A DNA stretch of 64,000 nt from Parietaria judaica (taxonomy: Eukaryota; Streptophyta; Magnoliopsida; Rosales; Urticaceae). Positions 1-12,203 of the stretch are shown piece after piece (positions within the stretch are counted from its first letter, which is position 1; every line of letters starts with the position of its first letter). A program made the position numbers and the translations under genes. Below the pieces are notes generated by a model. That model saw nothing but the letters and a program-made list of their open reading frames with translations, was not told the origin of the DNA and ran no database searches. The stretch spans positions 42,297,201-42,361,200 of the forward strand of contig OX940861.1 in NCBI GenBank assembly GCA_954871525.1, in the 5' to 3' direction.

Positions 1-548
1 AGAGGAGCTAGCCAACTACCAAGAGATAGTAGCCGAGCAGGAGTGGCAGGAACCAATGAAGAAAGAGATGGTGTCCATTGAGAAGAACAGGACATGGGAG
101 CTAACCGACCTACCCAAAAGTCACAAGCTCATCGGCTTGAAGTGGGTGTATAAGCTGAAAAAGGAAACCGAGAGAAATGTCCTTAAGCACAAGGCAAGGC
201 TGGTAGCAAAAGGCTACGTGCAGAAGAAATGGATAGACTTCGAGGAAGTCTTTGTCCCGGTAGCAAGACTGGACACGATCAGGCTCATCCTAGCCTTATC
301 AGCGCATCGAGGTTGGGAGATTCACCATCTAGATGTCAAATCGGCATTCCTGAACAGTGATCTCGAGGAATAAGTTTACGTCAGTCAACCAGAGGGTTTT
401 GGCATCACGGGCAAGGAGCAGAAAGTGTACAAACTTTCGAAGGCCCTGTACGGGTTACGACAAGCACCAAAGGCATGAAACATCCGCCTTGATAAGAGCT
501 TGAAGAGTCATGGATTCACGAAGTGCTCGAGAGAGCAGGCAGTGTACA

Positions 549-649
549 CCAGGAGCAGCGGAGAAGACACCTTGATCATGGGAGTCTACGTGGACGACCT
601 GATCGTCACTAGATCCAGGAGCAGCGGAGAAGACACCCTGATCGTGGGA
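549..649 (+). repeat. 35-bp direct duplication flanking the RT active site
   Basis: A segment beginning CCAGGAGCAGCGG at 549-583 recurs at 615-649 with two base differences. The two copies flank the YVDDLI catalytic motif. The repeat keeps the reading frame (offset 66 bp) and encodes RSSGEDTLI twice. In related Copia proteins the downstream position normally holds a different sequence, so this is probably a local duplication or gene conversion within the element. Confidence 0.8.
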
Positions 650-1124
650 TTCAAGCAGCAGATGATGGCCGAATTTGAGATGAGTAACATTGGATTAATT
701 TCGTACTACCTTGGGATCGAGGTGGAGCAGAAGAAGAACTGCATTACGTTGAAGCGGTCAGCCTACACGAAGAAGATCCTTAAGCAGTCCGAGATGGCGG
801 ATTGTAGCCCGAGTAAATACCCAATGGAGGCGAAGCTGCAGCTTGGGAAGGATGCTGAAGGGAGAAGATTAGATCCCACGGAGTACAGATGCGTGATCGG
901 GTGCCTGAGGTATCTCACCCACACCCGACCAGGCATATTACACGTAGTCGGAATAGTCAGTCGATTCATGGAGGAGCCCACGAGCGCACACCAGCAGGCG
1001 GTGAAGCACATCCTACGCTACGGGAAGGGAACGACGGACTACAGAGTGATTTGGCCGGTGATATCGACGATAGGAAAAGTACCGGAAGGCTGGCATTTTA
1101 CCTCAACGGGAACTTGATCACCTG

Positions 1125-2088
1125 TGTTAAGGTCGGATTTGGTCAAATCCATCCTCAACACAACTCGTGTCGTTTTGCCCACAAACGACATGGAAGGGGG
1201 CGAGGAAGTTCAACCCCGAGGGGGATCATCCCCGATGAGGATAATCCCCGAGGAAGTTCAACCCCGAGGGGGATCATCCCCGACGAGGATAATCTCCGAG
1301 GAAGCTCGTCACCCGAGGAAAATCTCCGAAGGAGTTCAACCCTGAGGGGGATTATCCCCGACGAGGATAATCTCCGAGGAAGCTCATCCCCGACAAGGAT
1401 AATCTCCGAGGGAGTTCTACCGCGAGTGGGATTATTCCCGAGGAGGATCATCCCCGAGGAGGTTTGATCACGAGGAAGTACAACCACACAAAGGCAAGTT
1501 GCGAAGAAGTGTCCCATCACACTCGACGAGGGATTTCGTCATGATGATTGTGCAGGGCCGAATGACCATTGACGAGATGTGCATTTAATGAAGCCGACCT
1601 ACTCACTTGATGAGAACACCAGCGACGAGGCTTGCAGAGCCGAATGACGGCTGACGAGATGCGCATTTAATGAGGCGCACCTACCCATAACGGCAGCCTG
1701 CTCGGAAGTGACATAAAGCAAGGATTAACCATGCTGCCCTCAAATCACGCCAGAGAATGAATGATTAAAGAGAAAAAGGCGGGAAGGATGCGAGGGGAAG
1801 GCATTGTAAACTCTATAAAAGGCAAGATAAACCTCATTTGTAAGGGTTCGGAAAAATAGAGGGAAAAGGCCCGGAAAGAGAGAAAGAAATCTTGTAATAG
1901 AAAAGGCTAAGAAAATAGAGAAAATTGACGATCATGATCCTTCATCTGTCCAGCTATTCAACGGAAGAAAACCGAGCTCATTTCGGAAATTATAATAAAA
2001 CAGAGATATTCATCATTTGTTGTTATTTATTTGTTATTTGATGATTATCTTTGTGACTGGAAAAGGGTGGTGAAAAACCCCCTCTACA
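1125..2088 (+). mobile_element. Solo LTR of the TAT-type Gypsy family
   Basis: Starts TGTTAAGGTCGG and ends CCCCTCTACA. It is clearly homologous to the LTRs at 51738-52489 and 59177-59935, but 964 bp long instead of about 755. It is flanked on both sides by the 5-bp target duplication ACCTG (1120-1124 and 2089-2093). No internal element sequence is present, so it arose by LTR-LTR recombination after insertion into the Copia RNase H region. The extra length comes mainly from tandem repeats near its left end. A TATA-like motif (CTATAAAAGG) lies near 1814. Confidence 0.95.
1201..1460 (+). repeat. About 48-bp minisatellite inside the solo LTR
   Basis: Units of the type GAGGAAGTTCAACCCCGAG followed by GGGGATCATCCCCGA and GAGGATAAT repeat with a period of 48 bp at 1201 and 1249, then more degenerately to about 1460. 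The corresponding stretch in the two full-length Gypsy LTRs is much shorter. This expansion accounts for most of the size difference. Confidence 0.85.
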
Positions 2089-2315
2089 ACCTGGCAGTCT
2101 CAGAAGCAGCAAACGGTAGCTCTATCCTCATGCGAAGTAGAGTTCATGGCGGCAACCGCAACAACATGTCAAGCTATGTGGTTGAAGGGGCTACTAAGCA
2201 AAGGGAGCAACGTGCAGACATACTCACCAAGGCTCTAGCGAGAGTCAAATTCGCAGAGATGAGAGAGTTGCTCGGAGTGAAGAATGTGGAAGCAAGTCAA
2301 GCTTACGGGGGAGAA

Positions 2316-2795
2316 TGTGAGCTTAAGCTTGACTTAAGTCCGGACACGAAGAAGCTCAGCCCGAGTACCGACCAGAACTCAGGATGGACAAGAATTCAAC
2401 CCAACTCGGGTGAACAAGTGAAGAAAGTCCGGACAGAAGGCAAACTCAGCCCAGGGTATACGAGCAAGCCAGCTCGGGGACAGAGAGGTTGTCCGGGCAG
2501 AAAAAGGAAAGTCAGCAACTACCCAACAAGGAAGGCGAGAGAATTGCGGAGAAAGTCAGACTTTATTTAGGGTAGTTTTCCGATTTTGTGCGATTCGGTT
2601 AGCTATGGTTTCACTTTTGAAAGTGACTATAAAAACATAGCAGTGTACACTTTGTAAAGTGCGAGTGAGATTAGTGAATTTAATTATTTGCCTTCGATTA
2701 TCATTAAAGAGTTTTTCTTCCAAATTTGTGTTCTTCTTCTCTGTATTTCTTTTATTGTGTTGTTGGTAGATCCGTGAATTGAGATCCAATTAAAA
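2316..2795 (+). repeat. Probable 3' LTR of the truncated Copia element
   Basis: It follows directly after a GGGGGAGAA polypurine tract. It begins TGTGAGCTTAAG and holds a TATA-like CTATAAAAAC near 2628. It runs into a region ending near GATCCGTGAATTGAG (about 2770-2790), a common ending of this LTR type. The terminal CA and the target duplication cannot be fixed because the 5' partner is outside the window. Inferred from position and layout. Confidence 0.55.
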
Positions 2796-4251
2796 TGAAA
2801 AATATTAAATTAAAATAAGGGTGTGAGATAAATAAGAGAAACTTAAATATTAAAAGAATATTTCATTTGGTATTAAAAATGGAATTCGATTGGACATGAG
2901 ATAGTGTTTGATGTGAAATTTACTGTAAAATAGAGTAGAAAATGAAGTGATCGGGTGGAGTTGATTTTTCCGAAATTCGACATAAATAATGATAGCTTCA
3001 CGTGTTAAAAAAAAAAATCAATTAATTCACTTAGCATACATCGTAGTTTTCTTAAAAACGTAAGCAGTTAAAATCCTTATTTTGGGATTTTACCGAGTCA
3101 TTGGTCATATTACATAAGCTATGAAAGTTACTTGACATTTATTCAAAAGTACAAAATTATTGTCAGGTATGTGACAAATTTAGTCTATTATTTGATTTTT
3201 TTTATGTGAATATTTTTTTTTTCTTGTTTTCTTCATTGTTTCGATGGTGAACCATTTAACATAACATTTGTCTCCTTAAAAGTTCTAACGACATATAGTA
3301 TGCGTGATTTGAATATTTGAGGATTGATATATAATAGTTTGATCACGTAATAGAAAAAATATATATAGGGCTAGAGTTAAGAAAGTCGGAAAACAGAAGA
3401 GAAAAAGAAACCGATAGGATTTTCAAACATTTTACTCAATTCAAGTTGATCCGAAAATAGGAAAAATGAAAAGTGTGTATAAATTAAAACCTCGATCTGA
3501 AATTAAATTCTTAAAAATGAAAGAAGATAATAAAATTACGGCATATTTAAAGCTAGGAACGAAAATAAATTCAGAGTCCAAATTAATTTCAAAATATGAA
3601 AGAAAAAAAAAACTCAAAATAGAATACTGACCACTGCTCTAGGATATTGGAAACATGAGAAACATGAGAAAATTATTGATTTAAACCATATTTCGTGTAT
3701 ATTTTTTTTTCGTATGTCATCTCATATTTCTCTTTCAAGACTATCTTTAAAAAATTTAAAATGTTTGAAAATGTGAGACATAATTCTTGAACATCATAAA
3801 AATAAGAGATTCAAACATAAACTATTCGTACAATATAGGTGACGATAAAATATTGTTTATCATGATAAAAAAATCTAACAAATTTTATTATCGTTGAACG
3901 GCCCTCCATCAGTATTATTAATTGTTTTTGGAAATTTTTAGACTATGTTTACTAATCCAACATATAAATATATATGTAATCTTTAATTTTAAAAAATATG
4001 TATGAGAAAAGGAAGAATTATATATCACATAGTAAGATTTAGAGAAAGGACTAAGAATTTAAATTTTCTTAAGCCTTGGAATTTGCAAATGATAGTGTTG
4101 AGATTTGTCATTTTTTTTAGAATTAGTGAATTGTCAAGGTGGCGAAATAACATTACCACTGTTTTTTTTTTATGAATATACTAAATTTTTTAGTATTTAA
4201 ATTGTGTGTTGTAATCGAATTGCCTACATCAAATACAATGCACATTTTTTA
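2796..4251. other. AT-rich intergenic DNA, nothing recognised
   Basis: No gene, RNA gene or clear transposon end is visible. There are poly-A and poly-T runs and many stops in all frames. Confidence 0.6.
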
Positions 4252-5735
4252 TTCTTTTTTCACCGTAATAATAAATTATTCTTGATTAAAAATATACATG
4301 TCTTGATTGTAATAACTCGTAATATCATGTCTTGATTGTAATACATGCTACTATTTTAAAAATAGAAAAGACTAACATAATATAGTAACTCAAAAACTAA
4401 TTTTTTATAAATAAACAAAAAATCTCACCTTTTAGGTAGAAGAAAATATGAATCACGGTCATCGATTGCGCTTGAATGATTTACAATCGTTGTGGAGAAA
4501 TAGTTACAAATCTCTTCACACAATTTGACTAATTTTATAATTTTACGTATTCTAAAATCGACGCCCAAATAGGCTAATATAATAACGCAAAGTTTTAATC
4601 CTTTATACACACACGCATATACATATATGTATATATACATATACATATTATTTTTTGAAAAATAAGTTATTGAAATTAATTCGCATAAATCTGATGCAAG
4701 GAATATATACATTTATAGTAATTAACAAAGAATCTCTCTATCTCTTTATTTATATTTAATGCAAAGAATAAACAAATTATTTTTATTCTTACTACAGCGC
4801 TTTGCGCGGTAGCTATTATTTTCAAATTAAAAATGAAAAAATTATGTAAATTGATTGATTTTGTTATATGTAATAATTGGATGATATACATCAACATCAA
4901 CATGGAACTCAACAAACTTTCAGTTTTATTGTAATAGAAATGATTATATATATTAAATATGATCTTCTTGAATTAAGCTGTCATAGTTATAATTTCTTTT
5001 TTCACCGTAATAATAAATTATTCTTGATTAAAAATATACATGTCTTGATTGTAATAACTCGTAATATCATGTCTTGATTGTAATACATGCTACTATTTTA
5101 AAAATAGAAAAGACTAACATAATATAGTAACTCAAAAACTAATTTTTTATAAATAAACAAAAAATCTCACCTTTTAGGTAGAAGAAAATATGAATCACGG
5201 TCATCGATTGCGCTTGAATGATTTACAATCGTTGTGGAGAAATAGTTACAAATCTCTTCACACAATTTGACTAATTTTATAATTTTACGTATTCTAAAAT
5301 CGACGCCCAAATAGGCTAATATAATAACGCAAAGTTTTAATCCTTTATACACACACGCATATACATATATGTATATATACATATACATATTATTTTTTGA
5401 AAAATAAGTTATTGAAATTAATTCGCATAAATCTGATGCAAGGAATATATACATTTATAGTAATTAACAAAGAATCTCTCTATCTCTTTATTTATATTTA
5501 ATGCAAAGAATAAACAAATTATTTTTATTCTTACTACAGCGCTTTGCGCGGTAGCTATTATTTTCAAATTAAAAATGAAAAAATTATGTAAATTGATTGA
5601 TTTTGTTATATGTAATAATTGGATGATATACATCAACATCAACATGGAACTCAACAAACTTTCAGTTTTATTGTAATATAAATGATTATATATATTAAAT
5701 ATGATCTTCTTGAATTAAGTTGTCATAGTTATAAT
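4252..5735. repeat. 742-bp direct tandem duplication (two copies)
   Basis: Copy 1 (4252-4993) and copy 2 (4994-5735) abut exactly with an offset of 742 bp. They are nearly identical: I see single differences near 4937/5679 and 4979/5721. Each starts TTCTTTTTTCACCG and ends TCATAGTTATAAT. The 79- and 95-codon open frames on the minus strand occur identically in both copies only because of the duplication. They look noncoding (low complexity, no known motif). Each copy also holds a short TATATACATATATG-type palindromic microsatellite. Confidence 0.97.
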
Positions 5736-8544
5736 CCTCAAAATAATTGTATATGAAGGAATAGAAGGGTTCAACTAAATTGCACATGTAAGGGTATTAT
5801 TTAATTTAAATTAAAATTTATTTATTTTTTAGTGGAATTTTATTTGTAATACTTATATTGAAAACAAAGTGTAATATTAATACATAGTACATACGTGATT
5901 CACAAACTCTGTTTGAAAAAAATAAATTTCTATTGTATATTAAAATTAAAATATTGGAAATTTTATTATTTTGAATGTGTTCTAGACTTATAATTACATC
6001 ATACTAAGCTATTGTTGAATCATATAACTATTTTAAATTATTTGAGCCTTTATATTTATTTACAATAATTCTACCGTTGAGTAATATAAAGTAATTTAGA
6101 ATTGTCCAAACTACCATTAAGCATCTAACGAACTACGCGTTGTAATTAGTTTTTCAGAAAAATAAAATTCAAAATAACATGAATTGCCAATTCTCTCCTC
6201 TTTCTAATTGTGTGTCATTTTTTAAAAACCTTCTTTTATATATATTGTGATTAGATTACAACAGAGGGAGATGAACCGGAGCGTCTAAAAAGAAAGAAAA
6301 AAAAACTCAATGAGAAATACAAATAACAAATTTTAATTATCATGACACAATAAATAGTAAAACTAATATCAAATTAATTAAGAATAGTTACATTTATTTA
6401 TTTATTTAAGTGAACACTATAATAAGTATACTATTACTTATTAAAATTACAATTCATTACCGTCAATTACATCCAAATGAACATGGCCTTGACCAAATGT
6501 CGAATCTGTGATCGTTGGGTCTTCTGATACTTATCTTGCGATGATAATTTACATGAAAAAAATTGGTTACATGAAAACCATTCCGTTCCACCGTTCATTT
6601 ATGCAAGTACTATATTATTTCCATGTGATATTCTTTCAATCGCCTATTGAGGTCCCTTTTATATACATTGCATAAAGACAAATAAGCAAGATTTATTGTT
6701 TGCTTTATAAATGGTGCATTAATTAATAATCAAAATGAATACCTCAATAGATCATTAGAGAAAAATAGTAGAATCACTTTAATATAACAGTTAAGAATAT
6801 GACCATCTCCACTAATAAATTAAAAAAATGTCTATGGAGTCGTTATAAAATCTTATTGAACATATTAGCAAGTCAATTATAAAATATTAAAATTGGGAAG
6901 TTGTACCAAAATAAATAATGGTAACATTTTGTAAGAGAACTCAAAAGGTCTCAGTAGACATTAAATGAACAAAGCATTAAATACTAATTACTATTAGAGA
7001 ATTCTAATAAACAAAACAAAAGCATGATTGTATTTTATTAAAAAATTGACAAATCTATAAAATTGTTTCTATTAATTGTTGTGCCATGCATTTGCACGGT
7101 TATACGTGTAAAAGTATGCATACAATTACATCAATGAAAATTTTGATATACCATTTATTATTTGATCTAACTAAATGGATTAAATATATAGATATGGAAT
7201 CACATAAATTGTAAAATAAAAATCATCTTCATGTTTCTTATACACAAATTTACCTTATACTTGACATATTTAATGGAGTTTTATGCTCTTAAGATCATTT
7301 TCCAAGTAAAATAACCATGTTTGGTTTCTAACATTGTTTTTTAAAATCTAAAATACAACAATTTTTTAAAAAACGTTAATTAGTATTCAATTTTTTCTTA
7401 TGTATGAGTATGAACTAAAAATTAAAATATATTGAATAAGATGTCCGTTGCTCTAGATATATTCAACCATCCTTGCACAACTTGGTGATAACAACTAATA
7501 AAATACCCAAAAAGGATGATACACATTGCAGAGGTAAAATAAGATGAACATAGAAAACACATAATATCGCAACGTTGATTGACATGCATCTATATTAATA
7601 CACAAACAAAGAGGCATATCGAACCCCATTTGGTGTGCCACGACCCAATCCCGTTCATCGCTTGATCGCCCACCATCTATGACGTGATAATCGAAAATTG
7701 TGTTGGACCTGCCTTGTGAAGCCTTCCATCGATGTCGGCTTCTTAGGCAACTCTCCTCGGCTGTTGATTTCCGTTTTTAGAAAAACTAAGTTTTCCTTAC
7801 CGAGTTATACAAATAATTTATTCTCACTGCCAAAAACAAACTAATACAATAGATTAGAAAGAAATAAAAAATATATATATACCTTTAAGCTTAAAATAAG
7901 AATCTTGAATTGCCCATGACTGTCTCGCATTTTCTTTAGAAACAAATCAACCTATGCAATTTTTCTTGATTCTTCCCATCTTATGACTATTTAAGGCCTC
8001 TCAATAGTATTACACCATAATATTTGTGATCGTTAATGTATCAAAATGATGCTTCAGTGACGTGCTATTAAATAACCATTATATTAAAATGACTCTTCAT
8101 TGGAATCAGTTAGAGAAGTGTGAGAATTGTAGTTTTATATGAAAATAATGCTAATCATAAATGATTGTGTCATATATTGAATGAAATTAAAAAAAAAATC
8201 TAAAATGGTGAAATTTTAGAATGGTAGGATTCTCTATTCCCAAGCTTTTTAGACAACCAATTTATTGTGGTGAGATTTTACTTTTATATATATATAGATT
8301 TTCGTTTAGCTCATTTTACATAATTTATTAGTCACAATTAATTACAAGAAAGGGACAAGTCTATATCTTTGGGCAATTGACAGCTTAAAAAAACAACCAA
8401 GCTGAACAAAAAAAACTAAAGAATAGTGTTACTGTAAAATTTAACGCGCGCATATATATATATATATTTATTTATTTATTTATTAGCAGCAACAGTAACT
8501 TAATTTATTTGAAAATGCACCGGAGCAACATAACATTGGCTTAA
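5736..8544. other. AT-rich intergenic DNA
   Basis: No coding frame or RNA gene that I can support. Simple repeats occur, for example (AT)n followed by (TTTA)n near 8452-8485. One less AT-rich patch at about 7620-7800 has no recognisable content. Confidence 0.55.
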
Positions 8545-8628
8545 AAAAAATTATGACAAAAATATTTAAATTTATATTATTTAGTAGATTGATAGACTTT
8601 TTTCACTTTTAGTTACAGCTAATAACCC
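8545..8628. repeat. Degenerate arm related to the TIR element at 9827-10334
   Basis: The order of words TTATGACAAAAATATT, AAATTTAT, TTGATAGAC, TTTTTTCACTTTTAGTTA parallels the left arm of the element at 9827-10334 (TTATGGCAAAAATATTC, ATCGGTAGGTC, TTCACTTTTCCGTTAG). It ends in CTAATAACCC, which resembles that element's terminus. Only one arm is visible, so it may be a decayed copy or fragment. Confidence 0.4.
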
Positions 8629-8682
8629 GTATACATATAATGATATCATATACAAATAACATTAACAAATTACGTTTAAAAA

Positions 8683-9144
8683 GGGTTAATGGCGGCGAAA
8701 ATACTCAAAGTTTGGTCAAAGAACCCCTCGTGTACCTAAAGTTTAAAAGTGGTGGTAAAAATACCCAAAGTCGCATTTGGGGAGTTAACCACTCGTAACG
8801 CCGTTAACTTACCCGTTAACTCTGGCCACGCGGGCAAACCTTGGTTGTTGGCATAACAATTTTTGCCAAATGGATGAGCCCAAATAAGTCTTGTTTACGA
8901 CAAAACAACAAATTAAACCTCTAACTAATACTGTTTAATACAACTAATTGAACCCCTAATGAATACACTTAACAAAAAAAAATTGTCCATGTGGCCAGGG
9001 TTAACGAGTAAGTTAACGGCATTACGAGAATTAAGTGGTCAACTCCTCAAATATGACTTTGGGTATTTTTGCCATCACTTTTAAACTTTGGGTACACGAG
9101 GGGTTCTTTGACCAAACTTTGGGTAATTTTGCCGTCATTAACCC
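8683..9144. mobile_element. Foldback MULE-type MITE, copy 1
   Basis: Terminal inverted repeats start GGGTTAATGGCGGCGAAAA and end with the complementary TTTGCCGTCATTAACCC. The two arms (roughly 200 bp each) are complementary over most of the 462-bp element. Flanking 9-mers are GTTTAAAAA (8674-8682) and TTTTAAAAA (9145-9153), one mismatch. Long TIRs with a 9-bp target duplication are the signature of Mutator-like elements. There is no transposase, so it is nonautonomous. Related copies lie at 13895-14352 and 25124-25582. The small open frame at 9035-9235 is element sequence, not a gene. Confidence 0.9.
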
Positions 9145-9479
9145 TTTTAAAAAACGTGATATTGATGCAATTATCTCTCTGCGTATACTATCAAGATTGT
9201 TAGCCTCAAGGACGAAGTTATTTATTGGTTTTTAGGTATAATATGGGGGAAAAGTACTATATATATGGTATAACACTATTACTATATATTATGTAGAAGT
9301 CAATAACAGAGTAGTACTACATAATTTTGTCCACATTATAACTTTATAAAACAACTGAAGAAGATTAGGCGAGAAAAAAAGAAGAGAAAGTCGAGGAGGA
9401 GGAAAGAAGAAAGGGTAGGCGAGAAAAAGAAGGAAAAAGAAGTCGAAGAGGTTTTGACGGAAAGAGAGAAAACCCTACT

Positions 9480-9705
9480 TAATTTAATTTTAAAATATTT
9501 AAATAAAAAAATTAATATTAAAACCGGTTACTAAAATAACATGTTTTGAAAAATAAATAACCTGTAACCTTATCCTGTTTGAAATCGGATACGGTTAACC
9601 TTAACCTGTTTTCAAAATAATTTGGTTACGGTTATTTTAAAACGGATTGTTTTTTGTTATGGTTTTAAAATTCGGTTACCGGTTATTTTGCACACCCCTA
9701 CTGCT
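9480..9705. repeat. Possible isolated hAT-like transposon end
   Basis: Repeated ACCGGTTA, CGGTTACGG and GGTTACCGG words end in TTTGCACACCCCTA. This resembles subterminal repeats plus terminus of hAT-like elements such as the one at 12204-12921. I find no matching left terminus or target duplication. Confidence 0.3.
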
Positions 9706-9826
9706 AGGTAATCCTTATTCTGTGAATGATGTAACTACAAAATGTGGGTCCGCTCTCGCTCTACGATCCCTCTTGAAAAAAGAAATCAAGAAGTGGTCTA
9801 TAAGAGGTCCTTTATTATTTTTTTCT

Positions 9827-10334
9827 GGTTATTAGCGATAAAAATACCCAAGTTGTATAAAGATAGGGCGGTATAGAGTTAATTTAAAAAATTATGGCAA
9901 AAATATTCAAATTTATCGTTTTTGGCTGATCGGTAGGTCTTATTCACTTTTCCGTTAGTTTTTTTTTTTTACTTTTTCTGATCTCAGTGACAACGTCAAC
10001 AACAAATAAAACATATAAACAAAAACGATCAAACCCACGAACATTAAAATAAACATGGATGTAAACACGGCTTCTTGGAGCATCAACTTCGCAAATTCTT
10101 ATTTTCCATCTCACTTTCTCTCTCGAATTATCGGCTCATCTCCTCAATAGCATCATGATTTGCATTGTTGACGCTATCACTAACAGAAGTAAAAAAACTA
10201 ACGAAAAAGTGGATGAGGTCTACCGATCCGCTAAAAAGACAAACTTGGTACTTAAATCATAGTTTTAAAAATAAAAATTACCTCTATACCACCCATTTCT
10301 AAACAACTTAGGTATTTTTGTGGCTAATTAACCC
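9827..10334. mobile_element. Nonautonomous TIR element, second foldback family
   Basis: The left end (GGTTATTAGCGATAAAAATACC) is the inverted repeat of the right end (GGTATTTTTGTGGCTAATTAACC). Pairing continues through CAAGTTGT, GGGCGGTATAGAG and GATCGGTAGGTC blocks for about 135 bp per arm. No coding capacity is present. The T-rich flanks prevent a firm call of the target duplication. The layout and start (GGTTA) suggest a MULE-type MITE distantly similar in style to the 8683 family. Confidence 0.75.
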
Positions 10335-12203
10335 TATTTTTTATATTACCAATTGGTTATTACGTAACGTGGAATTGATTATACTTCTTCTTATCTCTTT
10401 GTTACGGGAAATATATTAAACAAAACATATCTCTCAGGAAATATATTAAACAAAACAAAAGAAAACATGTACAGATTCAAAACTAAAAAAGATTGCTACT
10501 AGTGATCTTCATAAGAAATTCACCTTTCTCAAACCAGAAAAAAAAAAAAAAAAAAATTGCAATAACATCCATTCTAGCTCGTGGAACAATCAAGGAAGAT
10601 AATTGAGTCATATTGTCAAAACAACGAGAGTACTTCCACAATTGCAAATAGACACTTAATGACTTCGTGCTGAAGTGAATCAGCAACAAAAGAGTTAGAG
10701 AGAGGCATCGAATCTAGTCCTCCGTGGACGATAAATAAACAAGAGGAATATTTGCAACATAAATAAACAAGAAATTTGGTTCTTATGCTGCGGAAAAAAA
10801 AATAAAAAAATAATTGGACCTTAGTAACATTGGGTCTTTAACTGTGATGACAAATTAAAAATAAAGATTGGGACCTTAAAAAATAAACTTTTAGCACTAT
10901 TGGGTTCTTGTGCCGCGGGAAAAAAAAAAGGGATCTTATACCGCAAGTATCCCTAAACGGAATATCACAATTAAGAAGATATGAAACGGCATGTGCACAA
11001 GATCAAATCGATGAAATTTTACTTAAATAAGAATTTCGTTCTTTCACAAATAACCATAAAAAGTATTTCTCCTCGTCCAATTGGTAAGTCATATTTTGGC
11101 ATAAACTTATGTTTCCTAAGTTTCTCTCATATAGCATCTATAACATACAAGAACTAGGGCTTGCTGCATATATAGCTTTTGATGAACTGGCAACCAAAGA
11201 TTGAAATACAATGATAATTACTAAATAAATATTTTACCAAGAAATATAGAGTCCTGATAAGAAAGTCATGGTAAAAGCTAAAAGGCGACACGAGGGAAAA
11301 TATACTAACCATTACTGCTATTCAAATTTAGAAAAAAAGCTAAAGCTCTCCACTAAATATTATATAGACTTATTACCAAAGAAAACATTGGTCCACAGTT
11401 TGGTATATGTGCTATTATTTCAAGAAAAATATTATAAGCAAGCATTATTAATGATTAATGATGTCGCAGAATACTTTTAAAATTATACATATTTACAGTA
11501 CTGTATATTTATATTTGACGAGAGTCGAGACCATGTATATCTATAAAAAAATTTGTGTCGAAAATTATCGAACTCATCAGTATTTTTCAAATAACCCACT
11601 ATACTCATTTTCTGACAGCGAAAGTCATCGAACTTATTAGTTTCCAATAACCACCCTTCCTTTTGTGATAGTTAAAAAAATACTATGATGGTTCCGTTGC
11701 TTTATATATTAATTTCAATTTCGTGTGTTATTTAGCAATCTCAAAGTTTCTTTTTTTTCGTATTTTTTCAGAATAATATATATATACAATTAAGAATTTT
11801 TTGGTGTGAAAACTAAAAAGTTCGTGACGCTGGGTCTCCTGATCTATTAGATAAAATAGGAAATACCCTTTATCTCCTACTATTCATTCGATACATAATT
11901 TAACAATTTTGAAAAAAATATTTTTTTCCAAAATTATTAAATTATAATTCAATTTCAATATTTGCTAATAAGTTTCAACATGACCTAGTTTCAATTTCAA
12001 TTTTTAATAATCATTATTCACTTTCACAATGCATCGATGAACTTCAAAATGCAATAAAATTCTCTTCTTATTTTTAAGTCTCGTTCATTTCAATTTCATA
12101 GTTCATTAATCAATTTCAACTTTCCCTATTTTACAATGAATGAACAATTTCATAACTCATTTTTCTATACACACACATATATATATAGTCATATATAGTA
12201 ATT
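10335..12203. other. AT-rich intergenic DNA
   Basis: Poly-A tracts (for example about 10539-10556) and short unconvincing open frames around 11268-11640. No recognised gene, RNA or transposon end. Confidence 0.55.

Larger units (their letters stand above)
2..2314 (+). pseudogene. Copia pol remnant (RT and RNase H), interrupted
   Basis: Sequence typical of Copia reverse transcriptase: the conserved start ([16 protein letters not shown]), the LDVKSAFLN block and the catalytic YVDDLI motif near 586. The reading frame is constant from 56 to 1124 but carries a TAA at 371-373, where the family normally has a coding codon before VYVSQPEGF, and a TGA at 476-478, where a Trp is expected. At 1125 a solo LTR interrupts the RNase H domain. 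The frame resumes at 2089 with the family motif ALSSCE. Soon after, near 2203, the middle of RNase H is missing: the WLKGLL block is joined almost directly to the C-terminal ADILTKAL block, in another frame. Nonfunctional. Confidence 0.85.
1..2795 (+). mobile_element. Left-truncated, decayed Ty1/copia retrotransposon
   Basis: The 3' part of a Copia element whose 5' end lies outside the window. Reverse transcriptase and RNase H sequence on the + strand is followed by a purine-rich tract (about 2306-2315, GGGGGAGAA) and a probable 3' LTR. It carries in-frame stops, a deletion inside RNase H and a solo LTR insertion, so it is a dead copy. The right border is uncertain because there is no 5' LTR to compare with. 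Confidence 0.85.

Noticed and set aside
4425..5657. Identical 95- and 79-codon minus-strand ORFs occurring twice
   Set aside because: They are duplicated only because the DNA is duplicated. Composition is AT-driven and no motif is seen.
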